From Pseudomonadota bacterium (lineage in GTDB: Bacteria; Pseudomonadota; Gammaproteobacteria; Steroidobacterales; Steroidobacteraceae): a stretch of DNA of 64,000 nucleotides. The stretch's first letter is position 1; each line of letters starts with the position of its first letter. Positions 1 through 9,365 of this stretch are shown one piece after another. The notes beneath the pieces were generated by a model. That model searched no databases, was not told the DNA's origin, and saw nothing but the letters and a program-made list of their open reading frames with translations. Where the stretch lies: contig JAJYLP010000005.1 in assembly GCA_021787615.1 (NCBI GenBank), positions 19,760-83,759 on the forward strand, written 5' to 3'. Position numbers and translations under genes: made by a program.

Positions 1-860
1 TCGTGCACGTACAGCCGCTTGAGCGCCGCGCACGTCTGGCCGGCATTGATGAAGCAACCCCAGAATAGCTTCTCGAGCAGAGGTTCGATGTTCGTTCCGG
101 GCAAGACGATGCCGGCGTCATTTCCTCCGAGCTCGAGCGTCACGCGCTTCAGGGAACGCGACGCGCTCTCCATGACCCTCTTCCCCGTGACAATCGATCC
201 GGTGAAGACGAGCTTGTCAACGCCCGGATAGCCCGTGAGCGACGCACCGACCTCCGCGCCTCCCGTCACCACGTTGATTACGCCAGGCGGCAGCACCGTG
301 TTCATCAACTCGACGAGCCGCAGAGTTGACAGCGGCGTGAAGGGCGAGGGCTTGATGACGACCGTGCATCCGACGCGGACCGCTGGCATGACATGCCACG
401 TAGCGATCAACAATGGCCAGTTCCAAGGCGTGACGGACCCCACCACACCGACGGGCTTGCGTCGGATCACGATGCGCGCAACGTCATCGTTCTGGATCGT
501 CTCGTCGGGTAGACTCAGCGACGCGGTCGCCCGCGTCCAAGCGCAGGCGCCCGCCACCTCGAAATTGGCGCCCGGCCCGCTCTGGGGCTTGCCCTGCTCG
601 AGCGTAATTAGCCTCGAGAGTTCCGCCTGATGCCGCTCAATGAGCTCGCCAATGTCCATGAGCTTCGCCGCGCGTTGCGCATCGGGCGTCGATGACCAGC
701 CCGGAAGCGCCTCGCGTGCCGCGCGCACCGCCTGATCTAGATGCTCGATCGTCGCCTCCGGACAGCGTCCGGCGATCGATTCGTCGAATGGATTGAGGAC
801 ATCGATCTGCCGCGTTGTGGTCACGGCCTTGCCACCGATGGTCAGCGCGAAGGATGACAT
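1..860 (-). CDS. NAD(P)-dependent aldehyde dehydrogenase (5' part of gene; runs off the left edge)
   Basis: Minus-strand translation from ATG at 860: MSSFALTIGGKAVTTTRQIDVLNPFDESIAG..., TPWNWPLL, LELGGND and catalytic motif INAGQTCAALKRLYVH; no stop before the window edge. Confidence 0.9.
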   Translation of the reverse strand, partial: MSSFALTIGGKAVTTTRQIDVLNPFDESIAGRCPEATIEHLDQAVRAAREALPGWSSTPDAQRAAKLMDIGELIERHQAELSRLITLEQGKPQSGPGANFEVAGACAWTRATASLSLPDETIQNDDVARIVIRRKPVGVVGSVTPWNWPLLIATWHVMPAVRVGCTVVIKPSPFTPLSTLRLVELMNTVLPPGVINVVTGGAEVGASLTGYPGVDKLVFTGSIVTGKRVMESASRSLKRVTLELGGNDAGIVLPGTNIEPLLEKLFWGCFINAGQTCAALKRLYVH

Positions 861-1334
861 GAGATACGCTCCCGATAGCTTTGCCGGGGCGCCTCGCCCC
901 TGCTGCGGCGTGCGGCCACTGCGCCGCACGCATGGATTACGCCCGTCACTCGAAATCCTAGTCCCGATGGCAGGATCCCGCTTGCTTCACTTTGCCCCAA
1001 AATTGTCCCGACGTGCCATATCGCGCAATGCATCTGCACTGCCAGGCCTGTTCCTCTCATTTCCCCAGGCGCCGCCCCCGCTGGGCGCCGACTTTGCGTC
1101 GGACCACTCGGGCAGCCTGGTCGCGGCGGCGCGGGAGGGGCCGGTGGACGGCCGCCAGCCGGCACCGCTGTCGGGTCATCGTCGCACCGAGCGCCGCAAG
1201 AGTGACGCTCGCCAGCGCCTGCCGAGGATGCTGCCGATCGGCAAATCGTATTGACGGCGCTGCGGGCGGAGCGGACGATATCGGCGGGACGGCGCCCGGA
1301 AGAAGGCAGGCTTGACTTTCGTGAGGTACCCAGT

Positions 1335-1541
1335 ATGAACGAAGAAGCATTCAACCTGAGCGTGCGCAAGTTCCTCAAGACGTTCGGCCTCAATGGCCAG
1401 CACGAAATCGAACAGGCCGTGGCGAAGGCCCTCGCCAGGGGGGCAATTACGGGCAACGAGTCGTTCCCCGTCAAGGCGACCCTCGAGATCGCCGGCCTCG
1501 AACTCGACGTCGAGTTCAACGGGGAAATTATCCTCGCGTAG
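1335..1541 (+). CDS. Small conserved protein resembling the DUF6494 family (68 aa)
   Basis: MNEEAFNLSVRKFLKTFGLNGQHEIEQAVAKALARGAITGNESFPVKATLEIAGLELDVEFNGEIILA; compact ORF, internal ATG of the 1251..1541 ORF. Confidence 0.65.
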   Translation: MNEEAFNLSVRKFLKTFGLNGQHEIEQAVAKALARGAITGNESFPVKATLEIAGLELDVEFNGEIILA

Positions 1542-1587
1542 CGATGGGTCCTCTGCGTCCCGATCGACCGGCGCACACGCGTCGCAG

Positions 1588-2595
1588 TCAGCCGGCTGCT
1601 CCGTCAACCTGAAGCGCGCGGACAGGTTCAACGCGCACGCGCACCTCACCCGGTGTCATGCCGAATTCGGCGCGGAAACAGCGCGTCATGTGCGACAAAT
1701 CGTAAAAGCCCCACTCCAGAGCCACTTCGGTCAGCGACATCGTCAAGCACAGCCCCTCATGCAACGCGCGACGACACTCGTGGACACGAAGCTGGCGGAT
1801 ATAGCGGCCAAGGCTCAACGGCTCAGTCTCGAACAGCGCGTGTACACGCCGCGTACTCATGCCGAATGCGGCGGCGATCATCGTCGCGCTCAGTCGAGCA
1901 TTGCGCACGTGCCGCGCGACATACACCTTGATCTGCCCGATCAGCTGTTGCGCAGATGGCCGGCGCGCGCGGCCCCGCACGCTGAGCACCGCGCCAAGCA
2001 GATCGAGAACGTTGGCTTCGACCCGCGCGATCATCGGTTCGGACAGCCGCTGCATCTTTGATGCAACCTGCGTTACGAAGCCGCTGAGCAATCCACAGTC
2101 CGCATCCTCCGCCCCCATACGCACCCCGATGAACCGATCGGGATCGGGAGTCAGCCGCCGCATCGTCTCCGCGGACAGGGCCAGCACCGGCATTTCGTAG
2201 TCGCCGACAAATTCCAGCCGATAAGGCTCTGCGACCGAACACACCACGAAGTCTCCCGGCCGCAGGCGCACCTCGCGGTTGCGCTGCGACCACGACGCCT
2301 CCCCCTTGGTCTGAAACTTGATCAGGTACGCCGCTTCACTCAAGCGGCCGATATCCTCGGGCCGCCGGCGCACAACGCAGGCCGCGGTCGCCACCTTGGC
2401 GAGGCGCACGCTACCCAGAACCGAGGCCTCGACCAGCCCCTGGAACGGCTGCCACGACGGGTAGCGCGGCAGCACCTGCGTGGGACAGAAGAGCCGCTCG
2501 ATGGTCGCCTGGAAGAACCCGAAGCGCTCCCGCAGCGGTTGTGCGGCGATGAGGTATGACTCGTACACGGCAGGAACCATTGGACGGAGATACAT
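1588..2595 (-). CDS. AraC-family transcriptional regulator (FeaR-like architecture)
   Basis: C-terminal double HTH: ARLSATMIAAAFGMSTRRVHALFETEPLSLGRYIRQLR...VALEWGFYDLSHMTRCFRAEFGMTPGEVR; N-terminal AraC-binding-like domain. Confidence 0.85.
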   Translation of the reverse strand: MYLRPMVPAVYESYLIAAQPLRERFGFFQATIERLFCPTQVLPRYPSWQPFQGLVEASVLGSVRLAKVATAACVVRRRPEDIGRLSEAAYLIKFQTKGEASWSQRNREVRLRPGDFVVCSVAEPYRLEFVGDYEMPVLALSAETMRRLTPDPDRFIGVRMGAEDADCGLLSGFVTQVASKMQRLSEPMIARVEANVLDLLGAVLSVRGRARRPSAQQLIGQIKVYVARHVRNARLSATMIAAAFGMSTRRVHALFETEPLSLGRYIRQLRVHECRRALHEGLCLTMSLTEVALEWGFYDLSHMTRCFRAEFGMTPGEVRVRVEPVRALQVDGAAG

Positions 2596-2701
2596 CGTAC
2601 CCCCTTGCCGCCGACTTGTCCGCCGCCTCGGACATGGCCGCCCCCGCGGTGCCCAACACCCCCACTCAGCGCGCCTTGGCGCACCCCGGCCCGCCTCCTC
2701 A

Positions 2702-4003
2702 TCACAGCCCCCTCTTGTCCGACAGCCGCTTCGCCTTGCCCGACGAGCGCTCGATCGTGCCCGGATGGTGCACTTCCACGCTGACGCTGACGCCGATGTA
2801 GGACTTCACGGATTGCGCCAGCCGGGTGGCTGCATCGCATCGCGCGGCTTCACTGTCATGTTCGGCGCCGAGTGCTTCCACATGCACCGTCAGGGCATCG
2901 AGATGTCTCTCGCGCGTGAGTTCGAGCAGATAGTGCGGTGCCAGTGCGTCGATGCGCAGCACCAGTTCCTCGATCTGGGATGGGAACACATTGACCCCGC
3001 GGATGATCATCATGTCATCGCTGCGACCCGAGATCTTCGCCATCCGCCGCATCGAGCGCGCGGTCGGCGGCAGAAGCCGCGTCAGATCCCGGGTGCGGTA
3101 GCGGATGACGGGGAGGGCCTCCTTGGTGAGCGAGGTGAACACCAGCTCGCCTTCCTGCCCATCGGGCAGCACCGCTCCGGTTTGAGGGTCGATGATTTCC
3201 GGATAAAAATGATCCTCCCAGATCACCGGTCCGTCCTTCGTCTCCACACACTCGCTTGCCACCCCCGGACCGAGGACCTCCGACAGGCCGTAGATGTCGA
3301 GGGCATCGAGCTCCAGGCGCGACTCCAGTTCCTTGCGCATGCCCTCCGTCCAGGGCTCGGCGCCGAAGATACCGATGTTGAGCGAACTGTCGCGCGGGTC
3401 CAATCCCTGACGGGTGAATTCCTCGGCGATATTGAGCGCATACGAGGGAGTCACCATGATGATGTCTGGACGAAAATCGCGGATCAGCTGCACCTGACGC
3501 TCCGTATTTCCGCCGGACATCGGGATGACTGAGCAACCGAGTCTCTCGGCCCCGTAATGCGCCCCCAGCCCTCCGGTGAACAAGCCGTATCCGTAGGCGA
3601 TGTGTACGAGGTGCCCCGGTCGCCCTCCGGCGGCGCAAATCGACCTGGCGACCAGACTCGCCCACATGTCGATGTCGCGGGCGGTGTAGCCCACTACGGT
3701 AGGCTTGCCGGTGGTGCCGCTCGATGCGTGAATTCGCACGACCTGCTCGCGGGGCACCGCGAACAGTCCGAACGGGTAATTGGCACGAAAATCCTGCTTG
3801 GTGAGACAGGGGAATTTCGCCAGATCCTCGATCGTATGCAGATCGTCTGGATGCACCCCATGCGCCTCGAAGCTGCGACGGTAGTGCTCGACGTGCGCGT
3901 ATGCGTGGCGAACCGACCAGCGCAGCCGTTCAAGCTGGACATGACGCAGCTCGTCGGTGCTCACTCGCTCCAGGGATTCCTCTGTCACACGCCCTCCGAG
4001 CAT
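2702..4003 (-). CDS. padJ/paaK: Phenylacetate-CoA ligase (PaaK/PadJ type)
   Basis: AMP-binding motif HASSGTTGKPTVVGYT, DIYGLSEVLGPGVASEC, SGRSDDMMIIRGVNVFPSQIE; located beside padEFGHI. Confidence 0.9.
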   Translation of the reverse strand: MLGGRVTEESLERVSTDELRHVQLERLRWSVRHAYAHVEHYRRSFEAHGVHPDDLHTIEDLAKFPCLTKQDFRANYPFGLFAVPREQVVRIHASSGTTGKPTVVGYTARDIDMWASLVARSICAAGGRPGHLVHIAYGYGLFTGGLGAHYGAERLGCSVIPMSGGNTERQVQLIRDFRPDIIMVTPSYALNIAEEFTRQGLDPRDSSLNIGIFGAEPWTEGMRKELESRLELDALDIYGLSEVLGPGVASECVETKDGPVIWEDHFYPEIIDPQTGAVLPDGQEGELVFTSLTKEALPVIRYRTRDLTRLLPPTARSMRRMAKISGRSDDMMIIRGVNVFPSQIEELVLRIDALAPHYLLELTRERHLDALTVHVEALGAEHDSEAARCDAATRLAQSVKSYIGVSVSVEVHHPGTIERSSGKAKRLSDKRGL

Positions 4004-4135
4004 CGGAATGACTCTTTCACCGCGGTCACCGGAATCGGCAATTGATATCGATACCCGCGGGCGTTGCCGCTGACCGTGAAGCCGAATCCTGCAATGTCGG
4101 TCGGCACCCGCCGATGGTACCAGCCCGCCAAGCGC

Positions 4136-5479
4136 TCATCGAGAACACCCCCATGACCGTGGTCGGCCGCGGCATGAGCTGGCCTGGGGGAAAGTATCCG
4201 CAGCACGCGCCCTCCGATGCACGCGAGTACCACAACCGCCGCCGCTGCGAGGGACACGCGCGGCGAGCCCATAGCCACTGGCGTTCGCCAGCAGAACCGG
4301 CTCGTCGAGTGCACCGCAGCGCACGATGGGCGGCCTCAGAGCAAACGGCATCTCGTCCATCGGCCGGACGCCATCGCTCACGGCATCGACCAGTGTGATG
4401 CAATAGAGAAATCCGCGGCCCTTCGAGCGCTCGCCGCCGTGGCACAGCTTGCCGCCCTGCCGTTTGGCATTCTCGACCAGCTCGCTCACCGTCTCGAGCT
4501 GAGGCTCATTCTGCCAAGGCCCGAGCCGGGCCTCCTCCGGCATGCCCGCACCCGTCGGCACCGCCCGGGCATGCTCGTGCAATACCGCGCAATACCGCTC
4601 ATGCAAGCTCTCATGCACGGATAGTCGCTGCAATGCGGCGCTGTTCCGTCCCGAGTTGATGCAAGCGTGCCGGAACACTCGCTCGACGGTCTGCCCGACA
4701 TCGGCATCCGCCAACGCGATGCCGGGATCGTTCCCGCCGAACTCCAAAGTGAATTGTTTCAAAGTGGACACAGCGCTCGCCATCACCTTCCGCCCAGCAG
4801 CGGCCGACCCGGCGGAAACCACCTGGCCGCTGTGGGGATGACGGCTGAGCTGCGCCCCCAGCGCATCATCACCCGCCACGGCATTCAAGAGGCACGGGTG
4901 CAGCGCCTCCTGCAACCGCTCAACCCTGGGCAACGTGCCGGGCGTAGTGACCGGAGAGGGCGTCATGGCCACCGTATTGCCGATGCACAGCACCGGCCCG
5001 ATGTGCCGGGCAATCAGCAACGGCCGTTTCCACGGGACCATCGAGCCCAGGACACCGATCGGCTCACGGTACCGCTCAATGCGCCCATCGGGAGAGGCAT
5101 CGATGACCTTGGGTGGCAAATCGAGCGACGCAGCGCAGAGCGCCCTGGCGACGCACGCGGCCAGCTCGAATTCCCATCCCAACCCCGTCAGCGGCTTGCG
5201 CTCCTCCCGGGTCACGAACGCGGCGGGCTCGCGTGCATCTTCGCTCAGAATGCGGGCGATCCCCTCGCAAGCCGCGCGGCGCTCGGCGCGGCTGCGGGCC
5301 GCAAAGGGGGGCTGGGTCGCAGCGGCGGCGCCGACGACGTTCTCCAGGCGCGATGCAGTACTCGTGGGACTTCCCCCGACGAGCGGCCCGTCGGCGGGAT
5401 TGAGGATGTCGCCGCGCACAGGTGCTGCAATCTGCCGGTCACCGATCGTCATTGTGTACAGCCGTGCCGCGGCGCCCAT
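4136..5479 (-). pseudogene. Decayed aldehyde dehydrogenase paralogue (catalytic residues substituted, C-terminus lost)
   Basis: ALDH similarity (LEFGGNDPG, SAGSAAAGRK) but INAGQTCAA is INSGRNSAA (Cys to Ser), PWNxPL is PWKRPL, KPS is TPS; similarity stops after LANASGYGLA followed by unrelated low-complexity sequence. Confidence 0.75.
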
Positions 5480-5893
5480 GGTCAGACCCCTCCCCTTACC
5501 ATGGCGCTGGATTATCGCCTCGGCACTGGAGCGAGTCTTGGAAGATCCCGCAACGGCCTTGTACAGGAGTGCACGAGAGACTGCCTGCTGACTTGCGGCA
5601 CCGCGGGCTCTGCAGTATGACAATTGTCGTCTTTTCAGTTGACGCCGTTTATGTAACCGGTTTTCTTGTGTCATCTCACTTCCTGATCCGGGCGACGGAC
5701 TTGCCGAGGCCGTCCCGCAACGAAGTACGCAAACCGCACTTGAACATGAGAAGCTCGCAAGTCGGGCAGATCCACACGGAAGCGGTCGTGCCGCTGCCCC
5801 ATGGCACATGAACCGCCGGCGATCGGTATCGCGTCTCACTTCGAACGGGGGCACCGCAGCCGCTCCCGGAATCGCTTGCGCCAGCCTATTGTG

Positions 5894-5913
5894 GTATTAT
5901 AATACCAGAATGC
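5894..5913 (+). promoter_or_regulatory. Candidate operator site A (GTATT-ATAATACCAG-AATGC), upstream of padE and divergent from the ALDH pseudogene
   Basis: Shared dyad GTATT-N10-AATAC; contains a TATAAT -10-like hexamer (5898-5903) with TTGCGC (5876-5881) 16 bp upstream. Confidence 0.65.
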
Positions 5914-5996
5914 GTTGATTGTGCGGCGCAGCACCTGCCTGGGGCATGCAGGCCGGGCGGCGCGCGGCGCAAAGCGCGAGCCCAAGGGCAGCAACG

Positions 5997-6569
5997 ATGT
6001 ACGAAATCCGATTTCACGGCCGCGGCGGACAGGGCACCGTCCTCGCGGCCACGATCCTTGCCGCCGCGATCATCGATGAGGGGAAATTTTCGATCGCCAT
6101 TCCGTCCTTCGGCTTCGAGCGGCGCGGTGCGCCGGTGGCGGCCTACCTGCGCATGGACACGCGCGAGATCCGCCGCATGACAAATATCTATCATCCCGAC
6201 TGCGTCATCTGCATCGATCCGGCGGTGTCCCGGACCGTCGACATTTTCGGGGGGCTCAGCCCCTCGGCCACTCTGGTGCAGACCACGGACAAGCCGCTCG
6301 GCGCGCTCGATCTGCCGGCCGCCGTGACCACCGTGGGGCTATGCGACGCGGTTGCGATCGCCCTGAAGATCTTCGGACGTGCGATCACGAACACAATCAT
6401 GCTCGGCGCATTTGCGCGCACCACGGGACAGGTGTCGCTCGCGGCCCTCGAGAGGGCGCTGCTCGGGTCGGAGTTCCGTGACGCCGGCCTTGAGCAGAAC
6501 ATGCGCGCACTGCGATGCGGCTACGACCAAACCGCCGTCCATCATGTGCAACGCGAGGCCGCCGCGTGA
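5997..6569 (+). CDS. padE: Phenylglyoxylate:acceptor oxidoreductase gamma subunit (PadE)
   Basis: MYEIRFHGRGGQGTVLAATILAAAIIDEGKFSIAIPSFGFERRGAPVAAYLRMD: 2-oxoacid:acceptor oxidoreductase gamma domain; order matches padEFGHI. Confidence 0.88.
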   Translation: MYEIRFHGRGGQGTVLAATILAAAIIDEGKFSIAIPSFGFERRGAPVAAYLRMDTREIRRMTNIYHPDCVICIDPAVSRTVDIFGGLSPSATLVQTTDKPLGALDLPAAVTTVGLCDAVAIALKIFGRAITNTIMLGAFARTTGQVSLAALERALLGSEFRDAGLEQNMRALRCGYDQTAVHHVQREAAA

Positions 6570-6856
6570 TCCGCCAGTCGCGCCCATTCTTCGATGCGCG
6601 ACAGATCCCGGACGATCTGTGCCCGATCGCAACGCGGCCGAACCCGATGCTGCCGGGCGACTGGCGCAACCTGCGGCCGGTCGTCGACCGCACCAAGTGC
6701 GTCAAGTGCGCCGTTTGCTGGCTCTATTGTCCGGTGCAATGCGTAATCGAAAAGCCGGCGTGGTTCGACATCGACCTTGCGGCCTGCAAGGGGTGCGGCA
6801 TCTGCGCCCACGAGTGCCCGCATCATGCGATCACGATGGTCGAGGAGGGAGGCTGA
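6566..6856 (+). CDS. padF: Phenylglyoxylate:acceptor oxidoreductase delta (2[4Fe-4S] ferredoxin) subunit (PadF)
   Basis: CVKCAVCWLYCPVQC...CKGCGICAHECPHHAI; GTG start overlapping the padE stop. Confidence 0.88.
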   Translation: MIRQSRPFFDARQIPDDLCPIATRPNPMLPGDWRNLRPVVDRTKCVKCAVCWLYCPVQCVIEKPAWFDIDLAACKGCGICAHECPHHAITMVEEGG

Positions 6857-8082
6857 TGGCCGCGGTCGCACCCGTACCAAGCGGTCGACTGCTTGCTTGT
6901 GACGGCAACGAGGCGGCAGCGTTGGCGGTCGCGCTCGCGCGCGTAGACATGGTGGCCGTGTATCCGATCACCCCGCAGTCCTCGCTGGTCGAGTATCTGG
7001 CGAAATTCATCGCCGACGGCCGACTGCAGGCCGAGCTCGTGGACGCCGAGGGCGAGCACAGCGTGTTGTCGGTCCTGCAGGGCGCGGCGCTCGCCGGCGC
7101 ACGCACCTTTACCGCCACCTCGGGTCCGGGGCTCGCCTTCATGTTCGAGCCGTACCTGCGCACGCCCGGACTGCGCCTGCCCATAGTGATGTCGATCGTC
7201 ACACGCGACACGCTGACGCCACAGTGCGTTTGGGGCGGACATCAGGATGCGATGTCGGTGCGCGAGGCGGGCTGGGTGCAGATGTACTGCGAGACTGTAC
7301 AGGAAGTACTCGATACGACAATCATCGCCTATCGTGTCGCCGAGCAGCGCGACGTCATGCTGCCGGTCAACGTCTGCCACGACGGCAACTATCTCTCCTA
7401 CGGCACGGCACGCATCGAGCTGCCTGAGCAGGACGCGGTCGATAGGTTTCTCGGTGCGCCTGATGTGAACTGGCACGCGGCGCTCGACCCTGACCGGCCG
7501 ATGGCGGTAGACCCCCTGACCGGCGGTCCGGGCGGCGCAGGACCGGCAACGTTCGTGCGCTACCGGCGCGGACAGTGCGCCGGCATGCATCGCGCGCTCG
7601 ATGCGATCCGCGACGCGCACAGGGAGTGGGGGCGCCTCACCGGGCGCAATCACGCACCTTTGATCGAGTGCTATCGGATGGAAGACGCAGATTTCGCGAT
7701 CGTGACGCTCGGATCGATGACGGGCGCGGCCAAGGACGCCGTTGATGAGGCGCGAGCAGCGCACCGACGCGTCGGCCTCGTCAAAGTGAAGACTTTCCGC
7801 CCCTTCCCGGCTACGGACGTCGCCGACGCGCTGCGGAAGCTTCGCGCCTTCGGCGTCGTCGACCGCTCCGTTGATTTTGCGTGGAATTGCGGGCCCTTGT
7901 ATCGAGAGGTAGTGACGGCATTGCAGGGGGGCACGCGCTCCCCGACGTCCCGATCGTTCATCGGAGGACTCGCAGGCGCCGACCTCACGGTCGAGCATTT
8001 CCAGGACGTCATCGAGACAGTCGGACAAATGCGAGACGTCGCAGGCCCGAGAGACACCGTATGGTTGGACGCACAGGAGTGA
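6856..8082 (+). CDS. padG: Phenylglyoxylate:acceptor oxidoreductase alpha subunit (PadG)
   Basis: CDGNEAAALAVALARVDMVAVYPITPQSSLVEYLAKF...[38 protein letters not shown]; pyruvate:ferredoxin oxidoreductase alpha domain. Confidence 0.9.
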   Translation: MAAVAPVPSGRLLACDGNEAAALAVALARVDMVAVYPITPQSSLVEYLAKFIADGRLQAELVDAEGEHSVLSVLQGAALAGARTFTATSGPGLAFMFEPYLRTPGLRLPIVMSIVTRDTLTPQCVWGGHQDAMSVREAGWVQMYCETVQEVLDTTIIAYRVAEQRDVMLPVNVCHDGNYLSYGTARIELPEQDAVDRFLGAPDVNWHAALDPDRPMAVDPLTGGPGGAGPATFVRYRRGQCAGMHRALDAIRDAHREWGRLTGRNHAPLIECYRMEDADFAIVTLGSMTGAAKDAVDEARAAHRRVGLVKVKTFRPFPATDVADALRKLRAFGVVDRSVDFAWNCGPLYREVVTALQGGTRSPTSRSFIGGLAGADLTVEHFQDVIETVGQMRDVAGPRDTVWLDAQE

Positions 8083-8101
8083 CGCCGGCGAGGCTACCGC
8101 G

Positions 8102-9355
8102 ATGGAACAGACCCATTACCTAATTGCGGGCGCAAGCCATGCGGCACTTGCGGCTCTGCACGCGATCCGCCTCGTTGACGCCGATGGCTCGCTGACCGTG
8201 ATCGGACGAGATCGGGAGCTGCCGTACTCTCCGACGGTGCTGCCACACGTCGTATCAGGGCGCTCAGACCCCAAATGCGTATTCCTGCGCGACCATGAGT
8301 ACTTTGCACGCGCGCGCGTCGCCTACCGCTGCGGACACGCGCTCGTGCGGATTGACCCGGCCAATCGGGTTGCGGACCTCGACGACGGCAGCCGGCTGCG
8401 CTTCGAAAAGCTCCTGCTCGCGACCGGCGCACGAGCGGTGATACCGCCGATTCCGGGGCTCGATGCAGTGCCGTACCACGTCCTGCGCACGCTCGAAGAC
8501 GCTCTGAGACTGCGGGCGCAGCTCCCGCAGACCCGCCGAGCCATCGTGCTGGGCGCGGGCCTGATCGGCATGCACGCGGCGGAAAATCTCTCAAGAGGGG
8601 GCGCACGCGTCACGATCATCGAACAGCAGGAACAGGTTCTGCCCGGTTATTTCGACATTGACGCCGCTCGGATCATTGCTCGTGCTTTCGAGCGCGCAGA
8701 CGTGACGATCCGCACCAGCGCGCGCGCCGTGGCGATCGAGGCCGCAGCGGAAGGTGTCGCGCTCAAACTCGCTGACGGCTCGACGGTATCGGGCGATCTG
8801 CTGCTGATCGGCGCCGGAGTCACCCCGGTGATCGACTTCCTCGCCGACTCGCGTATCCAGTGCGATCGCGGCATTGTGGTCGATGCGACGATGCAGACCA
8901 GCGCCGAGCGCATCTGGGCGGCGGGCGACGTCGCCCAGGCAGCAAGCTTTTACGGCGCACGCCCCGTTCTGAACGGCATCCTGCCGAATGCGGTCGAGCA
9001 GGGACGCATTGCCGGCATGGCCATGGCCGATGACCGAGCTCTCGAAGGCTTCCGCGGGGCCGTGCCGCTCAACACATACCGCTACTACGGACACCATGCG
9101 GTGTCGGTCGGAAGCGGCGCGGCACCACCCGGGGCCGAGGTCGTGGAATACAGCGATGCCGAGTCACAACGCTACCTCAAGATCATTCTCGACGAGGGAC
9201 GGCTGCACGGCATCTTCGCGATCAACACGCCCATCGATCCGGGGGTCATGTGGCAGCTGGTGCGGCGCCGCCTCGACCTGAGCGCGGTACGCGCTCGTTT
9301 TCTCGCCCAGCCGCGCGAGATGGGCCGCCTGTTGATGTCGAGCCTTTGGCGCTGA
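8102..9355 (+). CDS. padH: NAD(P)/FAD-dependent oxidoreductase subunit (PadH)
   Basis: YLIAGASHAALAALHAIR, AIVLGAGLIGMHAAENLSRGGARVTIIE, IWAAGDVAQA; position matches PadH. Confidence 0.88.
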   Translation: MEQTHYLIAGASHAALAALHAIRLVDADGSLTVIGRDRELPYSPTVLPHVVSGRSDPKCVFLRDHEYFARARVAYRCGHALVRIDPANRVADLDDGSRLRFEKLLLATGARAVIPPIPGLDAVPYHVLRTLEDALRLRAQLPQTRRAIVLGAGLIGMHAAENLSRGGARVTIIEQQEQVLPGYFDIDAARIIARAFERADVTIRTSARAVAIEAAAEGVALKLADGSTVSGDLLLIGAGVTPVIDFLADSRIQCDRGIVVDATMQTSAERIWAAGDVAQAASFYGARPVLNGILPNAVEQGRIAGMAMADDRALEGFRGAVPLNTYRYYGHHAVSVGSGAAPPGAEVVEYSDAESQRYLKIILDEGRLHGIFAINTPIDPGVMWQLVRRRLDLSAVRARFLAQPREMGRLLMSSLWR

Positions 9356-9365
9356 GGTGCACGCG

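Noticed and set aside
842-1576. Long minus-strand ORF (244 aa) and overlapping ORFs in the 0.8-1.6 kb region
   Set aside because: Low-complexity Arg/Pro/Ala composition typical of antisense frames in GC-rich DNA; conflicts with the small + strand protein and the ALDH gene.
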